Positions 33,980 through 48,113 of a stretch of 64,000 nt of DNA are shown here, piece after piece (position 1 is the stretch's first letter; each line of letters starts with the position of its first letter). Source of the stretch: Litsea cubeba (taxonomy: Eukaryota > Streptophyta > Magnoliopsida > Laurales > Lauraceae); contig CM022949.1 in assembly GCA_012931725.1 (NCBI GenBank), forward strand, positions 70,510,356-70,574,355, in the 5' to 3' direction. The notes below the pieces were generated by a model, which saw only the letters and a program-made list of their open reading frames with translations, was not told the origin of the DNA and did not search any database. The position numbers were made by a program, and so were the translations under genes.

Positions 33980-34916
33980 AAACAAGATGCATGCATGAAG
34001 AATTTAATATTTAAAGAATTTATTACTGCCACCTCCTATAGTTTTACCCGGTGCATGCAGATGAGAGGGTTTGCATGTGCTCCTAGTGATTAATTCTCCG
34101 CTATTTAGAATCGAGTGTCCATCAGACTCAGAGCCAAATGCTCTTGGATTGGGCTGGGCGGACGATACCCTGGTTATAAAATAATATGCAATTATACTCA
34201 TCTAATTACAAATCTACCAATAAACAAATGCTACAATATAATTTGTACACATGCTCTTGGAAACTCGCGCCTCCCCTTTTAGCCCTAATATAATAGGCCT
34301 AGATCCAATGGCTTCCCGAGCTCAACCGTATGTAATTGTAAACATTGTGCATTCTGGTCACATTTGAAAAACTCCCCGCGACCGTGCGTATCCGGTAATT
34401 GTAAAGATTGATCTTCCCTGTTTCTAGTTTTCCTAACTTGTGCGTTGTCCACAGCGTGAAAACAATTCATGCAAACCCTCATTTTGTCTTTCTCTTTCAC
34501 GTATAAATCAAATGCTTTTGAGAAAGTCTAGTCGGTGAATGAATCTGCTCCGTTCTCTTTGTCCTAAGATTCTTTGATTGGAGAAATCTACAGTGGAACA
34601 TGTGGTCCATGCCATGGATCGTTACAATCAATTTCTATTTTATAGAGGTACGTTGCGTGTCAGATTATTCTCCCCTTCGTACCATTCATTTCTATTGCGT
34701 TAGATGATTGGCTATCTATGGTGGGGTCTAAATGATCTTTTGCCTTATTTTTGTTTCTCACTAGGAATGGCCATACCATTGATGATACTAATCTTTTTAG
34801 TAGGGATATTTTGGCTGAGATTTCTGGAACATGGATTTCTTTCTTTGTAAAAGTATAGTTTTGACACCAGAGGAAATGGTATGGTTTTATACAGATCCAG
34901 GAATATTAGTTTTAGG
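33980..34916. other. Spacer between LINE and B1
   Basis: No gene, RNA or repeat is recognised. It ends with GCATG (34917-34921), the left target duplication of B1. The interval 33119-33433 before the LINE is likewise anonymous AT-rich sequence. Confidence 0.5.
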
Positions 34917-36387
34917 GCATGTGTCACGTCCTCCGAACCCGATTAAAGAAATAACCGGATCCGGAGAGTGAAATTTAAGACTAATTAAAATTTTTGTCCT
35001 TTGGGCCCACGGATCGTAAGTCCGCGGTGAGGATATAATATTTCAAACCTCCTGTGGTATAATAAATGTAGAGTTCATACAACTCTAGGCATATGGAATC
35101 TCAAGCAATGAATAATAATTCTCATTAACTTAAAGATGCATGAAAGAATAAACAAGAACTAAGAGTTAAGTTAATTTATTACATTGGCCATCCCAATAAA
35201 CAAGGCCAATAAAGAAACTGGAGTCAATAATGTAAAGGTCCAACGAGAGAAATAATAAAAGAATAAAACTAAATGAGTCCCAATGTATCTCTCTCGTGCC
35301 AGGGAGTGATGACGCTACTCTACGTCATCGGCACGCCAATCTCGTGCCTCCTCTGCTGGTTGGAGATCCTTTGGGATCTCCTCACTGGTCTGTTCCTCAA
35401 AGTAGAACTCACCTGATATGCCTGCACACCAAGGAACAGAGTCAATGACATCTTGAGCAATAGATAAGCAAAGTATAATAAACATGACATGCATCAAATG
35501 TAGAGTAATGACAAGTAATAATCATATGAATACAAGGTAAGCGAAACTAGGCATAAAGCGAGAATATTAATCAATAGAGACAATAACAGGAATCCTAGCA
35601 ATCATCTAGCAATAACCACTATCCATGCAATGCAAAACAAGAATAAGAGGGAGACTCCGAGGATGTCCAAAGCCACCTCCCGGGGTACCAGTAACAATCC
35701 ACTTTGGACTACTGATGCCAAAGTCCGGCTCCAGTAGGATCCTAGCTCCCAGTCCTGGGAATAGCAGCACGGTCCTAGCCCGCTCCCAGCTATTCAATGC
35801 CATGGACGCCGTCCTACGCCGACTGCCCACCCCGACAACCGACTAACCGGTTCGTCATTAAACCCCAAACTGCAGATGGCCATGATATGCAAACAATAAT
35901 AGAGTGGTTCTGACACAAGGACAAACAAGACAAGCAAGTCTGGCTAGTTCTATGTACAAGACAAGATCATAGGGATTATCTTATTCAAGACATCACAAGA
36001 CAAGCAACATGAGATAATCCCTTCCATCACTAGCCAGTCATGTTCATCAAAACAAGACACGGTTTCCTAAGGTATACTCTAAGTCAGGTCCAAGTCCTAA
36101 ATTCTATAAGAATTTATGTTTCATAATTGATTAAGTGTTTTATACCAAGAGTATACAAGAAATAATATCAACGGATACAAATCATAAATCAAGGAGATGT
36201 TACAATCCAAATCCTAGGCAAGTGGTGTCATCCATGTTTCCCACGTGTTCTAACGGAGTACATGTGAAAATTGGATCAACGATACTTCTAGAGAATTCCT
36301 TGGTGTATATTCATGTTAAGCATCGTTCAACCCAACTCCATATGCATTCGGTTACACCACGCGTAATCCACGAATACCTAGACAACC

Positions 36388-39300
36388 TGTAAGACCCCGA
36401 CCCCTAATTCTTCTGTTTAGCATTGTTTTAATTGTGGGTTAACTTTTTAAGTGAGATTAGAGTTGGTTTGACTTTGTTTTTGAGTTTGATTAGATTTTTC
36501 ATAGCTTTGGAAAGTTTTGAGGACCGTTGACTTTGGTTTGACCCGGCCCATGTGAATTGTGTTTTTATGAGAATTTATTCTCAATTTCAAAAAGTTCCAA
36601 ATTTTATCCCTTTTGACTTGTTTTATTGATATTAACAACTTTCACACTTTATCTGTTTGGGTTTGAAACTCAAAAAATACGTTTTTCGAGAAAAAGGGGA
36701 AAAAATGATATTTTCACTAAGTCTGTCCATAAATTTCAAAAATCTCAGAAATTGGGGAAAATATACTTTTTGGAAAGTAAAAATTTCGTTGATCGATTTT
36801 GTCTTCTTCGTCGATCTCATTCGGAGCCCACAGATGTTAGTTTCAGCCCTTTGTAAGATTGGGGCCCATGGGACCCAACCCACTTACTCTTCATAAAACC
36901 ACATGGGTTCTTCTTCTTCCCCATTCTTTAGTTTTCCTGCAACAAAGAGTGGAGCCTAGGGTTTTCTCCCAGCACTTTCTCTCTCCTCTTTGAAACCTCT
37001 CTTCTTGAGTGCTAAATGGAGGATTGATCTCCTAATCCTCTTCTCCCCTCTCTTGGCTTTCCAAGGATGCCATTTTCAAAGGATTTGAGCTGGGACAACT
37101 TCTCTTTTCAAGCTTTTCTTCTTGTTTGAAGCTTCAAAAAGGTTAGCAATGGATTTCTTTCTTCAAATCTTGGTTTTTTAAACCATTTAGTATGTTTTTA
37201 TCAAACATGCAAAGGCATCCTTTGAGATTTGCAATGGATTTGTTTTCTAGGGCTTCTTCTTGAGCTATTTTTGGGGGTTTTGTGATTTTGGAAGCTGAGA
37301 CCATGGAGAGACCTTCTTGGAGTGTTTTGTTTCTCACCTTAACCAAGGCAAGTGAATGATTTAGCTAATGTGATGGATGTTCTTATGTGGATGAGTTTAT
37401 GAATATCTCTCTCTTCTATTCTTCTCTCTCTCTTTACAACTTATGGTTTATACTTGTTCTTCCTTAAGTTGTTATCTTTGCAACAATTTGGATTTTGTTC
37501 TTCAATTGGTTACTTTTGAATCAACCCTTTATATTTCAGGATTTTATTTGTGTCTTGATGAATGGAGAAAATCATGTTTATATTTGATTTTAATTGATGG
37601 CAATGGAATGAATTAGTGTGTGGTTGATTTAATGGGATTGATAAGGCTAGGAGAGGCCAAAAGTTTGTAAAATACATAAGGAAGAGAAGGAGGGAAAAGG
37701 AAAAAAAGGAAAAATCATAAAAGGAGAGAAAAGTACAACTTCTGCACTTGAAACGGACTGGGGCAGAGCCCAGTCCGCTCGAGCGAACCCATGGGCTGCT
37801 CGAGCGGACCAGGCTCTGCCTGGTTCCAGGCGAGCCGGTAACTGGTTCGCTCGAGCGACCCAGCTACTGGATGGGCCTCGCTCGAGCGGACTATGGGTCG
37901 CTTGAGCGAGCTCAGGCCAATATTTTGGACTATTTTCAGCCCATTTCATGAGTTGTTTTCCAAACTATTTTCAGACCTGTTTAAGGCCCAATTCAGCCCA
38001 CTTCTTCTCTTATGTTTGAGGCCCATTGAGTCCCTATTAATGCACGAAGGTTCGGGTTGATTGTACTAAATGAAGATTATTTTGAATCATGAGACTTAGA
38101 TGGAAAAATGATGGATTTGCATGAGGATAGAAACTACCCGGGGGAAATCCTTCAAGCCTTAACATACACTTTATCTTTTAATTGTCGAAGATCTTCAGTG
38201 GCACAAAATCTCTCGTTTACTATCAACATTAGGAGACTAAGTGTATATTGAGATGGCCCCTTGGTAGCCATTGAACTATCACACACTATTCCATTCCAAG
38301 CTAGAAAGTCGGTTTGTTCTTTTTTATAAATTGATCGGAAATGAATTGAGTGGTTTGCCACGATTGGAAATATCGATAAAACTACTTGTTTTGAATTAAT
38401 TGATATTGTTCGTTTGTAAATCGTCCAAGTAGTTGCTTTTATCGATTTTGGTAATGTATTGCGATGATTTAAAATGCATCGGTTCGACAAATGGATTTGA
38501 GTGGTTCTCCACGTTCGGAAATATATCGATAAGGCTACTCATCAGATTTGTTCGGATTTGTCAGTATATTCAGCATGTATTTGTTCAGGAGTAGTCCTTT
38601 TATCGATTTCAGAAATGAATTATTATGATTCGATTTGTATCGGTTCGGGTTTTGAAAACTAAAGGCACCACTAAGCTTAGGTCACCTTGTTGAGCTGATC
38701 ACCCGGCTTGGGATCTTAAATTTGTCTGCCAGTTGCACCTTGGATTCTGTCTACACTGACCATGGCAACGGTTTTGTTTCCGGTCCCACGTGTAGTGGCT
38801 ACGGTTCTGTTTGACAACGACTTTGTTCATTCCGGTCCCACGAGTAGTGGCTACGGTTCTGTCTGCTCTTGTTACTTCGGTAATAGGAGAATATAGCTAT
38901 ATGTCGTTTGCCAATGTTTAATCCGTTTGATATTTTGTTTTATGATCCTTGTTGTTTCAGCTCATTATAGTCTTTGAATTTGTTAATGTTCAAGAAATCG
39001 ATCTTTTATCTTATTGTCTCTATTATTCAGGATTTTAAATGTATTTCCAATTTTTCAATGTTTTACTTAGTCTATTATCTTTTTAAGATATTTATGCTTC
39101 AGATACTGTTCATTTATTTCCACTGACATGTATGTTCAGTCTTTTAATCATTTTATCATAATTCATCACTTTTATTGTTTAAGATTTTTAAATAGATTTA
39201 CAATTATTCCATAAGGTTTTATAAATGCCCATTATCATATTATCTAAATTTTGCTTGCCAGATTTCTCTCCTATTGCTTTTTAGGTGTTTGATCGGAGGA

Positions 39301-39781
39301 GGCAGTTGAGCCGCCGGTCTGACGCGAGAGGCTGCCCATTGATATCATCTAGATGTCAAGTTTGGCACCAGAGTTCGTATCTAAATATTGGGGGCAGTAT
39401 TTCTATTTAGTTGGATATTTTTGTATGGCTTTGTTAGCCTTTTTCACTGGGTTTGTAATTAAGACACTTGTTATTTGTAACTTTAACATCTGTGGGAAAT
39501 AAAATATCTTGTTACTGCCAGCTCAGTATTCTTTTATTTATGATTTGTACCAGTCTGCTCATTTGATGGCTTTATGATATTGGTTGAGTACAACACGGAA
39601 TCCGATGGCCATGGGCTCCGGGTCGCAACGCCATGTTTAGCTTCCGCGATATGTTCAGTTTGTGTGGAATTATGTGATCCTCACACATGCGGATCTTGGG
39701 AAATAGCAAAATTTTTAATAAATCCAAAAATTTCGCATCCCGATGTCGGATTACTGCAGGGTCCGGTTTTGGGGTGTGACA
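36388..39781 (+). mobile_element. Solo LTR of A family (3.39 kb)
   Basis: TGTAAGACCCCGACCCC...GGGTGTGACA, flanked by CAACC at 36383-36387 and 39782-39786. The homologous LTR near 46440 reads ACCTAGACAACCCATCGAATT and shows the unoccupied site, so insertion and duplication are certain. It is colinear with the LTR at 1520-4925. No internal region remains, so recombination between the two LTRs deleted it. Orientation is opposite to B1. Confidence 0.95.
37774..37910. repeat. CTCGAG inverted-repeat cluster in solo LTR
   Basis: Five or so units of GTCCGCTCGAGCGAAC / GCTCGAGCGGACC type within about 140 bp, including a GCTTGAGCGAGC variant. This is the counterpart of 2881-2958 but longer, so unit number varies between family members. 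Confidence 0.75.
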
Positions 39782-39944
39782 CAACCCATCGAATTCACAC
39801 CAAGCCACGTGATTCTATTTCAATCCCATTTATGGTCATGTGATAGTAAATTAGAGGTTTCCGGCATCTAAGTCCCAATCCTAGGTTTCAGTTTTAGTCC
39901 GGAAAAAGACAAGTGAAATGGCAAATTTCGGTTAGCTGTTTGGT

Positions 39945-40215
39945 TAGCCTTCTGCTAACCGAGTTCCTCAGTTCGGCTAACCGAACATCAAGTTCGGCTA
40001 GCCGAACTCAGACGACTGAGAAATCAGCTCTCTGGTTTTCTGACCGAAACTTGGCTCGGCTGACCGAATCATTTCGGCTAACCGACATTCGAACCGAGAG
40101 CTGACCGACTGTACAAAATTAGTGTAAAACATGCTCTCGGGTTTTCTGACCGAAATGGGGTTTTGGCTGACCGAAAACCTAATTTCGGCTGACCGACACT
40201 GAACCGACGAGTGAA
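39945..40215. repeat. TTCGGCTAACCGAA-type motif cluster in B1 3' LTR
   Basis: About a dozen copies of TTCGGCT(A/G)ACCGA and fragments such as GAACCGACA are spread over 270 bp. The core TTCGG-CTAA-CCGAA is an inverted repeat. The same cluster lies in the other family LTRs at about 46735-46990 and 60935-61215. Confidence 0.8.
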
Positions 40216-41076
40216 CCGACAGTACGGAACTCGTACAGTTTCAGGCCATTTCTGAACTCTTCCTTCCCCATTTCATTTTCGTCCATTCCCAAACCTTTCC
40301 AGAGGCTACAACCTGCATAAGTAGAGCCTTCTGCTCTCCCCATCATCCATTCCATTAAATCAAATAAGTAATTCTAAACAACCTATTATCATATATTTAT
40401 CCATTTCATTCCAATTACCCAAAAATCTAACCTAACATATAAATCCCAAATCAACAAGAAACATGCTTGGAATTTAAAGGAAAATCTACAGGAAACAAAG
40501 CCAATCAAATGAAAACAAACATATATGCTTATATATGAATTGCAGATCTACTTGCCTCAATGTCAGAAGATGAAATAATTGGGTGAAACTCGAGGAGAAG
40601 CATTTCTACCCCAAAATTCACGATCTAACCCGATAAATCGAAGGGTTTAAGAAGAAGATAGGGAGGAAAAAACTTACTTACCCATTTAGTGGGTCCGGTG
40701 AAGAATGAACCACTTGAAGGGTTTCTGATCGTCAGATCGCGACGAATCAATAGATAAAAATGATCAGCACGACGAGACCTTTCCAACAAACCAAAATCAC
40801 AGCGTTTGGAATATTTTGGAAAAACACTCAATTTTTCCTAAATTGCAACTACCCCCCCTGCTATGATCAAAAGAACTCGGAATCGAACGAAGCTTCGCAG
40901 ATACTATTCTAATGCTAAAAGAAACTCGCTCAAGATCTAAACTCACTTAAATATCTAAAATACATTTAATGATAATAATAACAAATTAGACGGGTTAGGG
41001 CCTGATATTGGGCCCAACTGACCCAGTAAGGTCACGGACCTTACAACTCTTACAAATATAAAGAACATTTGGTCCC

Positions 41077-44000
41077 CTAAATGCCTAAACATACCTCATC
41101 TAGAAAAAGATAGGGGTACACCTTCAGAATCTGATCCTTCAGCTCCCACGTAGCTTCTTCTGGACTGTGGTTCTCCCATTGTACCTTGACCCACTGAATA
41201 GTCTTAGTACGCAACACTACCTCCTTAGTGTCGATGATCTGCGCTGGACGCTCTACGTAAGTGACATCTGCTTGAAGCTGAAGTGGCTCGTGCTGCAACA
41301 CGTGAGTGGGATCTGGAATATACTTCTGAAGCATTGAAACATGAAATATGTCGTGCACACCCGCTAACTGTGGCGGTAGCACTAGACGATATGCCACGTC
41401 TCCAATCCTGCTCTTGATCTCAAATGGTCACACAAACCTCTTGGCAAGCTTTCCTTTTTGCCCAAATCTGACAACACCTCTCATCGGAGACACTTTCAGG
41501 AAAACCATATCCCCCACTTGGAATTCTAAAGGTCTCCGCCTCTTGTCTGCATAACTCTTCTGACGATCACGAGACTCCTTCATTCTCATCTGAACAACCC
41601 TGACCTTCTCACTGGAATCAGCAATCTCTGAGGGGCCATGAAAACTCCGAACTCCAACTTCCTCACAAAATGCCGGGGTTCTGCATCTCCTTCCATACAA
41701 TGCCTCAAATGGTGCCATACCAATACTTGAATGATAACTGTTATTGTAGGCAAACTCACATAGAGGCAAACTCTCATCCCAACTCTCTTTGAAATTCAAA
41801 ACACATGCTCTGAAGAGATCTTCCAAGTCTGAATGGTACGTTCTGACTGTCCATCTGTCTGAGGGTGGTAAACTGTACTGAACTTCAACTGGGTACCCAT
41901 AGATGACTGAAAAGTAGACCAAAATCGAGAGACAAACTTAATGTCTCAATCGGACACTATGGACTTAGGCACTCCATGTAGCTTGACTATATTGTCCCTG
42001 TACATCTTAGTCATCTTATCCATAAATTGTCCAGTCTTGAATGGCAAGAAATGTGCTGATTTAGTCAATCTATCCACAATCACCCAAATGGCATCATTAC
42101 CTTTCTTGGTGTTTGGCAACCCTGACATGAAATCCATGATGATATTCTCCAATTTCCACTGTGGAATCTCCAACGGGTGAAGCAAACCAGGAGGCGTCTT
42201 GTGCTCTGCCTTAATCTGTTGACAAGTCATACACTTGGAGACAAATTCTGCAATCTCTTTCTTCATTTTCACCCACCAATAGTGATTCTTCAAATTCTGA
42301 TACATCTTGGTACTCCCTGGGTGAATAGAATATCTGGTGTGGTGCGCATCTGTCATCAACTCTGACTTGAGGTCTTGAACATCTGGCACACACAACCTAT
42401 CCTTGCAATACAAAGCTCCCTCAATCAATCTAAACTCTACTTTTCACCCACGTGATCAATGATTCTCTGCAAGTCTGGATCATCCTTCTAGACTTCCTTG
42501 ATCCTGTTCACTATCTCAGGCTCCCAAACTCCCATAGTAGCAACTAGAACCTTCTCATTGACTGGCCAGACTTCGACATCCATGTCTCTAGACTGCTCCA
42601 TCCATCTCCATTCAGGCATTATACACCCACTGAATGCTGCCTTCCTACTGGGAGCATCTGCTACAACATTCACCCTTCCAGGATGATACTTGAACGGAAA
42701 ATCATAATCCTTTATGTACTCCATCCATCTCCTTTGCCTGTTATTCAGATCACCCTGTGTAAATAGGTATTGCAGACTTTTGTGATCTGTATGCACCTCA
42801 AATCTCTCTCCATAAAAATAATGCCTCCATAACTTCAATGCAAACACTACTGCTGCTAGCTCCAAGTCATGTGTGGCATACTTCTTCTCATGATCCTTCA
42901 ATTACCTCGATCCATAGGCTATCACCTTCTCATGCTGCATGAGAACACATCCCAAACCAATCCCTGATGCATCTGTGAAAATCACAAATCCTCCACTTCC
43001 AGCGGGTAAGCAAGTATGGGTGCTGTAGTCAATCGGGTCTTCAGTTCTTGGAAACTCTTTTCACACCCTTCCGTCCATACAAAGGGAATACCCTTCCTCG
43101 TCACCTTAGTTAACAGAGATGCTATAGTAGAGAATCCTTTCACAAACCTCCTGTAGTAACCTGCAAGTCCAAGGAAACTACGAACCTCCACTACATTCCG
43201 CGGGCTACTCCATTTAACAACTGCTGCAATCTTCTTGGGATCCACTGTCAGCCCTTCCTTAGAGATAATGGGACCCAAAAATGCCACTTGTTCCAACCAA
43301 AACTCACATTTGCTCAACTTAGCATACAGTTGGTTATCCCTCAAAAGCTACAAAGAAGTTCTCAACTGATGCTCATGCTCTTCCTTACTCTTTGAGTACA
43401 CCAATACATCATCTATGAAGACTACTACAAACTGATCCAAGAAAGGAGCAAATACCTTATTCATCAATGCCATAAAAACTGCTGGAGCGTTCGTCAATCC
43501 GAAAGGCATCACAAGAAATTCGAAGTGACCATATCTCGTCTGGAATGCAGTCTTAGGAACATCCTCCTTTCTGACTCACAACTGATGATAACTGGAACGC
43601 AGATCTATCTTTGAAAAGAATTGAGCTCCTTGCAACTGATCGAATAGCTCATTGATCCTCGGTAACGGGTACTTATTCTTAATAGTTACCTGATTCAACT
43701 GTCTGTAATCAATACACATCTCATAGTCCCGTCCTTCTTCTTCACAAATATCACCGGAGCTCCCCACGGTGAAACATTGGGCCTGATGAAACCCTTATCC
43801 AAAAGATCTCCAATCTGAGTCTTCAACTTTTTCAATTCTGCTGGTGCCATCCTATAAGGGGCCTTCGAAATAGGTGCTTGTCCCTGGCTGCAATTCTAAC
43901 GTGAAATTCAACTCACAGACAGTTGGCAAACCAGGAATCTCATCTGGGAATTCTCGCACCACTGGAATCTCATCAACATCTTGGACTCCTTGTCTTCCGC

Positions 44001-44507
44001 AATAAATGTAATAAAGCCTTCGCAACCGCTCCTCATCAACCGCTCTGCCTTCAATGCAGAAATCATCCGAGTGGAGATGAGCTTTTTAGCTCCAATAAAC
44101 TCAACACTACGGTCTGCACTCTACAACTTTACGGTCTTGTTAAAACAATCTAACACCGCTCGGTTCGCTGCTAACCAGTCCATACCAAGTATCACATCAA
44201 ACTCCGCCATTGGTAAGATAATCAAACTGACGGTCAGCTGAACTTCCTCAATCGGAATACTACACCTAGGGCAGATAACATTACAAGCTACATATCTACC
44301 TACAGGGGTAGCTACTATCAAATCATAAGGTAGTATCTCCTTATCCTCCCCCAATTGAAGTGTAAATGCTGGTGTAACAAACGAGTGTGTGGATCCAGGA
44401 TCAAATAGAACTTTAGCATCAAATCCACAAACTAAAAGTGTACCTTCTATAATATTTCCTGTAAAATATTCAGGGTTAGTTTCTATATGCCCCAAGCTAA
44501 CAAACAA
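41077..44507 (-). pseudogene. pol of B1 (PR-RT-RH-IN-chromodomain), gag deleted
   Basis: The order on the minus strand is protease (VLFDPGSTHSF, near 44400), RT (CIDYRQLNQVTIKNKYPLPR near 43720; active-site FIDD at 43408-43419), RNase H (EKKYATHDLELAAVVFALKL), integrase (HHTRYSIHPG...CMTCQQIK zinc region, then MDFMSGLP and IVSD) and a chromodomain-like tail ending VYPYLF near 41110. The arrangement and the chromodomain indicate a Tekay-type chromovirus. There are many frame breaks, and TGA at 41944-41946 replaces an Arg codon next to the second catalytic Asp of integrase. The protease follows directly after untranslated leader (ending TTTTACAGGA); gag, present in B2, has been deleted. Confidence 0.9.
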
Positions 44508-44605
44508 TACTAGAAAATAAAACTAAGAGATCAACCTACTAACTAACGAAATCCTCACACGCGTCCTATGGTTTCTACAATTTTTACCCTGAGAAACCAT
44601 CCACT

Positions 44606-44617
44606 GCTCTGATACCA
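44606..44617 (-). other. Primer-binding site of B1
   Basis: TGGTATCAGAGC on the minus strand, the complement of the plant initiator Met tRNA 3' end. It is three bases from the LTR edge at 44621. Confidence 0.85.
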
Positions 44618-44620
44618 TCA

Positions 44621-44984
44621 TGTCGGGTCCCCTGAACCCGATTAAAGAAATAACCGGATCCAGAGAGTGAAATTTAGGACTAATTAAAATTTTTGTCCTT
44701 TGGGCCCACGGATCGTAAGTCCGCGGTGAGGATATAATATTTCAAACCTCCTGTGGTACAATAAATGTAGAGTTCATACAACTCTAGCCATATGGAATCT
44801 TAAGCAATGAATAATAACTCTCATTAACTTAAAGTTGCACGAAAGAATAAACAAGAACTAAGAGTTAAGTTAATTTATTACATTGGCCATCCCAATAAAC
44901 AAGGCCAATAAAGAAACTGGAGTCAATAATGTAAAGGTCCAACGAGAGAAATAATAAAAGAATAAAACTAAATGAGTCCCAATG
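44621..44984 (-). mobile_element. B1 5' LTR, first piece
   Basis: The first 364 bp of the LTR (TGTCGGGTCCCCTGAACCC). It ends in CAATG (44980-44984), which is duplicated at 52107-52111. The LTR resumes at 52112 and again at 59872, ending at 62338. Confidence 0.9.
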
Positions 44985-47900
44985 TGTCACGTCCCCCGAA
45001 CCCGATTAAAAATAACCTGATCCAGAGATTGAGTTTTAGGACTAATTAAAAATTTTGTCCTTTGGGCCCACGGATCATAGTCCGCGGTGAGGATTTAATA
45101 TTTCCAACCTCATGTGTCAAAATAAATGTAGAGTTAATACAACTCTAGGCATATAGAATCTCAAGCAATGATTAATAAGCTCTCATTAAATTAAAGTTGC
45201 AAGAAGAGTAAACAGAACTAAGAGTTAAGTAATTTATTACATTGGCCATCCCAGATACAAGGCCAATAAAAGAACTGAAGTCAAAGTAAGGAAAGGTCCA
45301 ACGAGAGAAATAAATGAATGAAAGATAAATCTAATGGATCCCAAATATGTCTCTCTCGTGCCAGGAGTGATGACGCTACTCTACGTCATCGGCACGCCAC
45401 TCTCGTGCCTCCTCTGCTGGTTGGAGATCCTCTGGGATCTCCTCACCTGCCTGCTCCTCGTAGTAATACTCACCTGATGTGTCTGCACACCAAGGAACAA
45501 AGTCAACGACATGTTGAGCAATAGATATACAAAACATAATAAACACGACATGCATCAAGTGTAGAGTGATGACAAGTATAAGATCATATGAATACAAGAA
45601 TATGAAGCTAGGCATAAAGCGAGATTAATAAACAACAGGAACCATAAAAGGAATCCTAGCCATTTAACAATAACCACTATCATGCAAATGCTAACAAGAC
45701 AAGGAAGACTCCGAGGATGTCCTATGCCACCTCCCGGGGTACCAGTAACAATCCCCTTGGACTACTGATACCATAGTCCGGCTCCAGTGGGATCCTAGCT
45801 CCCTGTCCTGGGAATAGCAGCACGGTCCTAGCCCGCTCCCAGCTATTCAACGTCATGGACGCCGTCCTACGCCGACTGCCCACCCCGACAACCGGAGTAA
45901 CCGATTCGTCATTTAAATCCCAAACTGCAGATGGCCATGATATGCAACAATAATAATAAAGTGGTTCTGACACAAGAATATCAAGACAAGCAAGTCTGGC
46001 TAGTTCCATGTACAAGACAAGATCCTAGGGATTATCTTATTCAAGATATCACAAGACAAGCAACACGAGATAATCCCTTCCATCACTAGCCAGTCATGTT
46101 TATCAAAATAAGACACGGTTTCCTAAGGTACACTCTAAGTCAAGTCCAAGTCCTATATTCTATAAGAATTTATATTTCATAATTAATTACGTGTTTTATG
46201 TCAAGAGAGTGTACAAGGAGAATGGTAACAACGGATACAATTTACAAGTCAAAGAGAATTTACTATCCAATCCTAAACAAGTGGTGTCATCCCTGTATTT
46301 CCCGTATTCTAACAGAGTACATGTGGAAATTGGATCAATGATGCTTTTAAGATAATTCTTTGGTGTACAATCATATTGAGCATCATTAAATTCAACTCCA
46401 TGTGCATTCGGTTACATCACGCATAATACACGAATACCTAGACAACCCATCGAATTCACACCAAGCCACGTGATTCGATTTCAAACCCATTTATGGTCAT
46501 GTGATAGAAGGTTAGTGGTTTCCAGCATCTAAGTCCCAAGTCCTAGGTTACAAGTCTCATGTCCAATAAAACATGAGCTGGATTAATAATCTAAGTATTT
46601 ACATCACTTCCCGACCTCTGATTGTGATGAATTCAGAACCATTGGATTCTACGTTTCAAGAGCTTTCCAACGGTATATTATACGTAGAATTCCAACGGGC
46701 GGATTAAAAGTTATGAGCATTCCAAAATGGTAATTTCGGCTGAATGTGGGCTGACCGACCCGAACCGACAAGTGAACCGACAGTTCATATTTTGCTCTCT
46801 GTTTTTGGAACCGAGAACAGTGTCGGTTGACCAACGCCAAGGAGTAGGCTGACCGACCCGAACCGACAAGTGAACCGACAGTTCAACAAGTCAAATATGG
46901 CTCTCTGTTTTTGGAACCGACGTGGCTCTCGGCTGACCCACGCCATGCTATCGATTGACCGACACTGAACCGACGAGTGAACCGACAGTACGGAACTCGT
47001 ACGGGTTCAGGCCATTTCTGGTCTCCTTCTTCCCCATTCCATTTTCTCCATTCCTAAAACCTTTCCAAGGCTTAAACCTGCATCAAATAGAGCCTCCTGC
47101 TCTCCCATCATCCATTCCATATACCACATTCCATTCCATTGAATTAATGAATAATTCTAAACAACCTAAGATCATATATATTTATCCAATTCATACCAAT
47201 TACCCAAATATCTAACCTAACATATAAATCCCAACTCAACAAGAAACATGCTTGGAATTAAAAGGGATTCTACAAGAAACATAGCCAATCAAATGAAAAC
47301 AAACATACATGCATATATATGATTTGTAGATCTACTTGCCTCAACCGAGAAGAAGATTGGAATTGGGTGAAATTCGAGGAGAAGCTTTTCTACCCCAAAA
47401 TCAATAATCTAACCCGAACAAATACAACCTAAAATGCAAAGAAAAAGAAAGAAAGAAAAAGAATCAAGATTGGACCTAATCTAACCAAAGAACTGATAAA
47501 GAGAAAATATGAGATTATGGGATGTCTTACCCAAAATGGTACCGGAAGCAAGAGAAGATCGCAAGGATGAATCCTAGCGGATCGGATCTCCGAACGGGGT
47601 CTTCTAGGGCTGAGATCTGGCTTGAGAAAGGAAGAAGAAGAAAAGAGAGGCTGTTGGGTTACTTTGTTGCAGAGAACGAATGAAAAGTTAGGGTTAGCTT
47701 TCGTTTAAGAAGATGATTAAGGAGGAAAAGACCGAATCGCCCTTTAAGTGGGTCCGGTGAAGAATGGACCACTTGAAAGGTTTCTGATCGTCGGATCGTG
47801 ACGAGTCAAGAGACAAAAATCATCAGAACGACGAGACCTTTCCAACGAATCCAAAAATCACGGCGTTTGGAATATTTCGGAAAAACACTCAATTTTCCTT

Positions 47901-48109
47901 AAATTGTAAACTACCCCCTCGCTATGATCAAACGAACTCGGACTCGAACGAAACTTTGCAGATACTATTCTAATGCTAAAAGAAACTCGTTCATGATCTA
48001 AACCCACTTAAATATCTAAAAATACAATTAATTATAATAATAACAAATTAAATGGGTCAACGGGCCGGGTTTTGGGCCCAACTAACCCAGTAAGGTCACG
48101 GACCTTACA
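44985..48109 (-). mobile_element. 3' LTR of B2
   Basis: 3125 bp, TGTCACGTCCCCCGAACCC...GGTCACGGACCTTACA, uninterrupted, and the best full-length copy of this LTR family in the window. It holds a TTCGGCTGACCGA-type cluster (46735-46990) and a consensus splice donor on the minus strand near 45471 (CAG|GTGAGT). Confidence 0.92.
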
Positions 48110-48113
48110 ACTC

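Larger units (their letters stand above)
34922..41045 (-). mobile_element. 3' LTR of B1, split by a solo LTR
   Basis: The pieces are 34922-36387 and 39787-41045, about 2.73 kb together. It is shorter than the other two family LTRs (about 3.0-3.1 kb) because of a deletion of roughly 280 bp near 40650, between two AAGAAGATAGGGAGGAAAA-like purine stretches (microhomology). Confidence 0.88.

Noticed and set aside
35315..35497. Short ORF on the minus strand conserved in two Tekay-like LTRs (also 45376-45615)
   Set aside because: Conservation follows from LTR homology. The frame spans the candidate splice donor and is cut in the third LTR, so coding is not supported.
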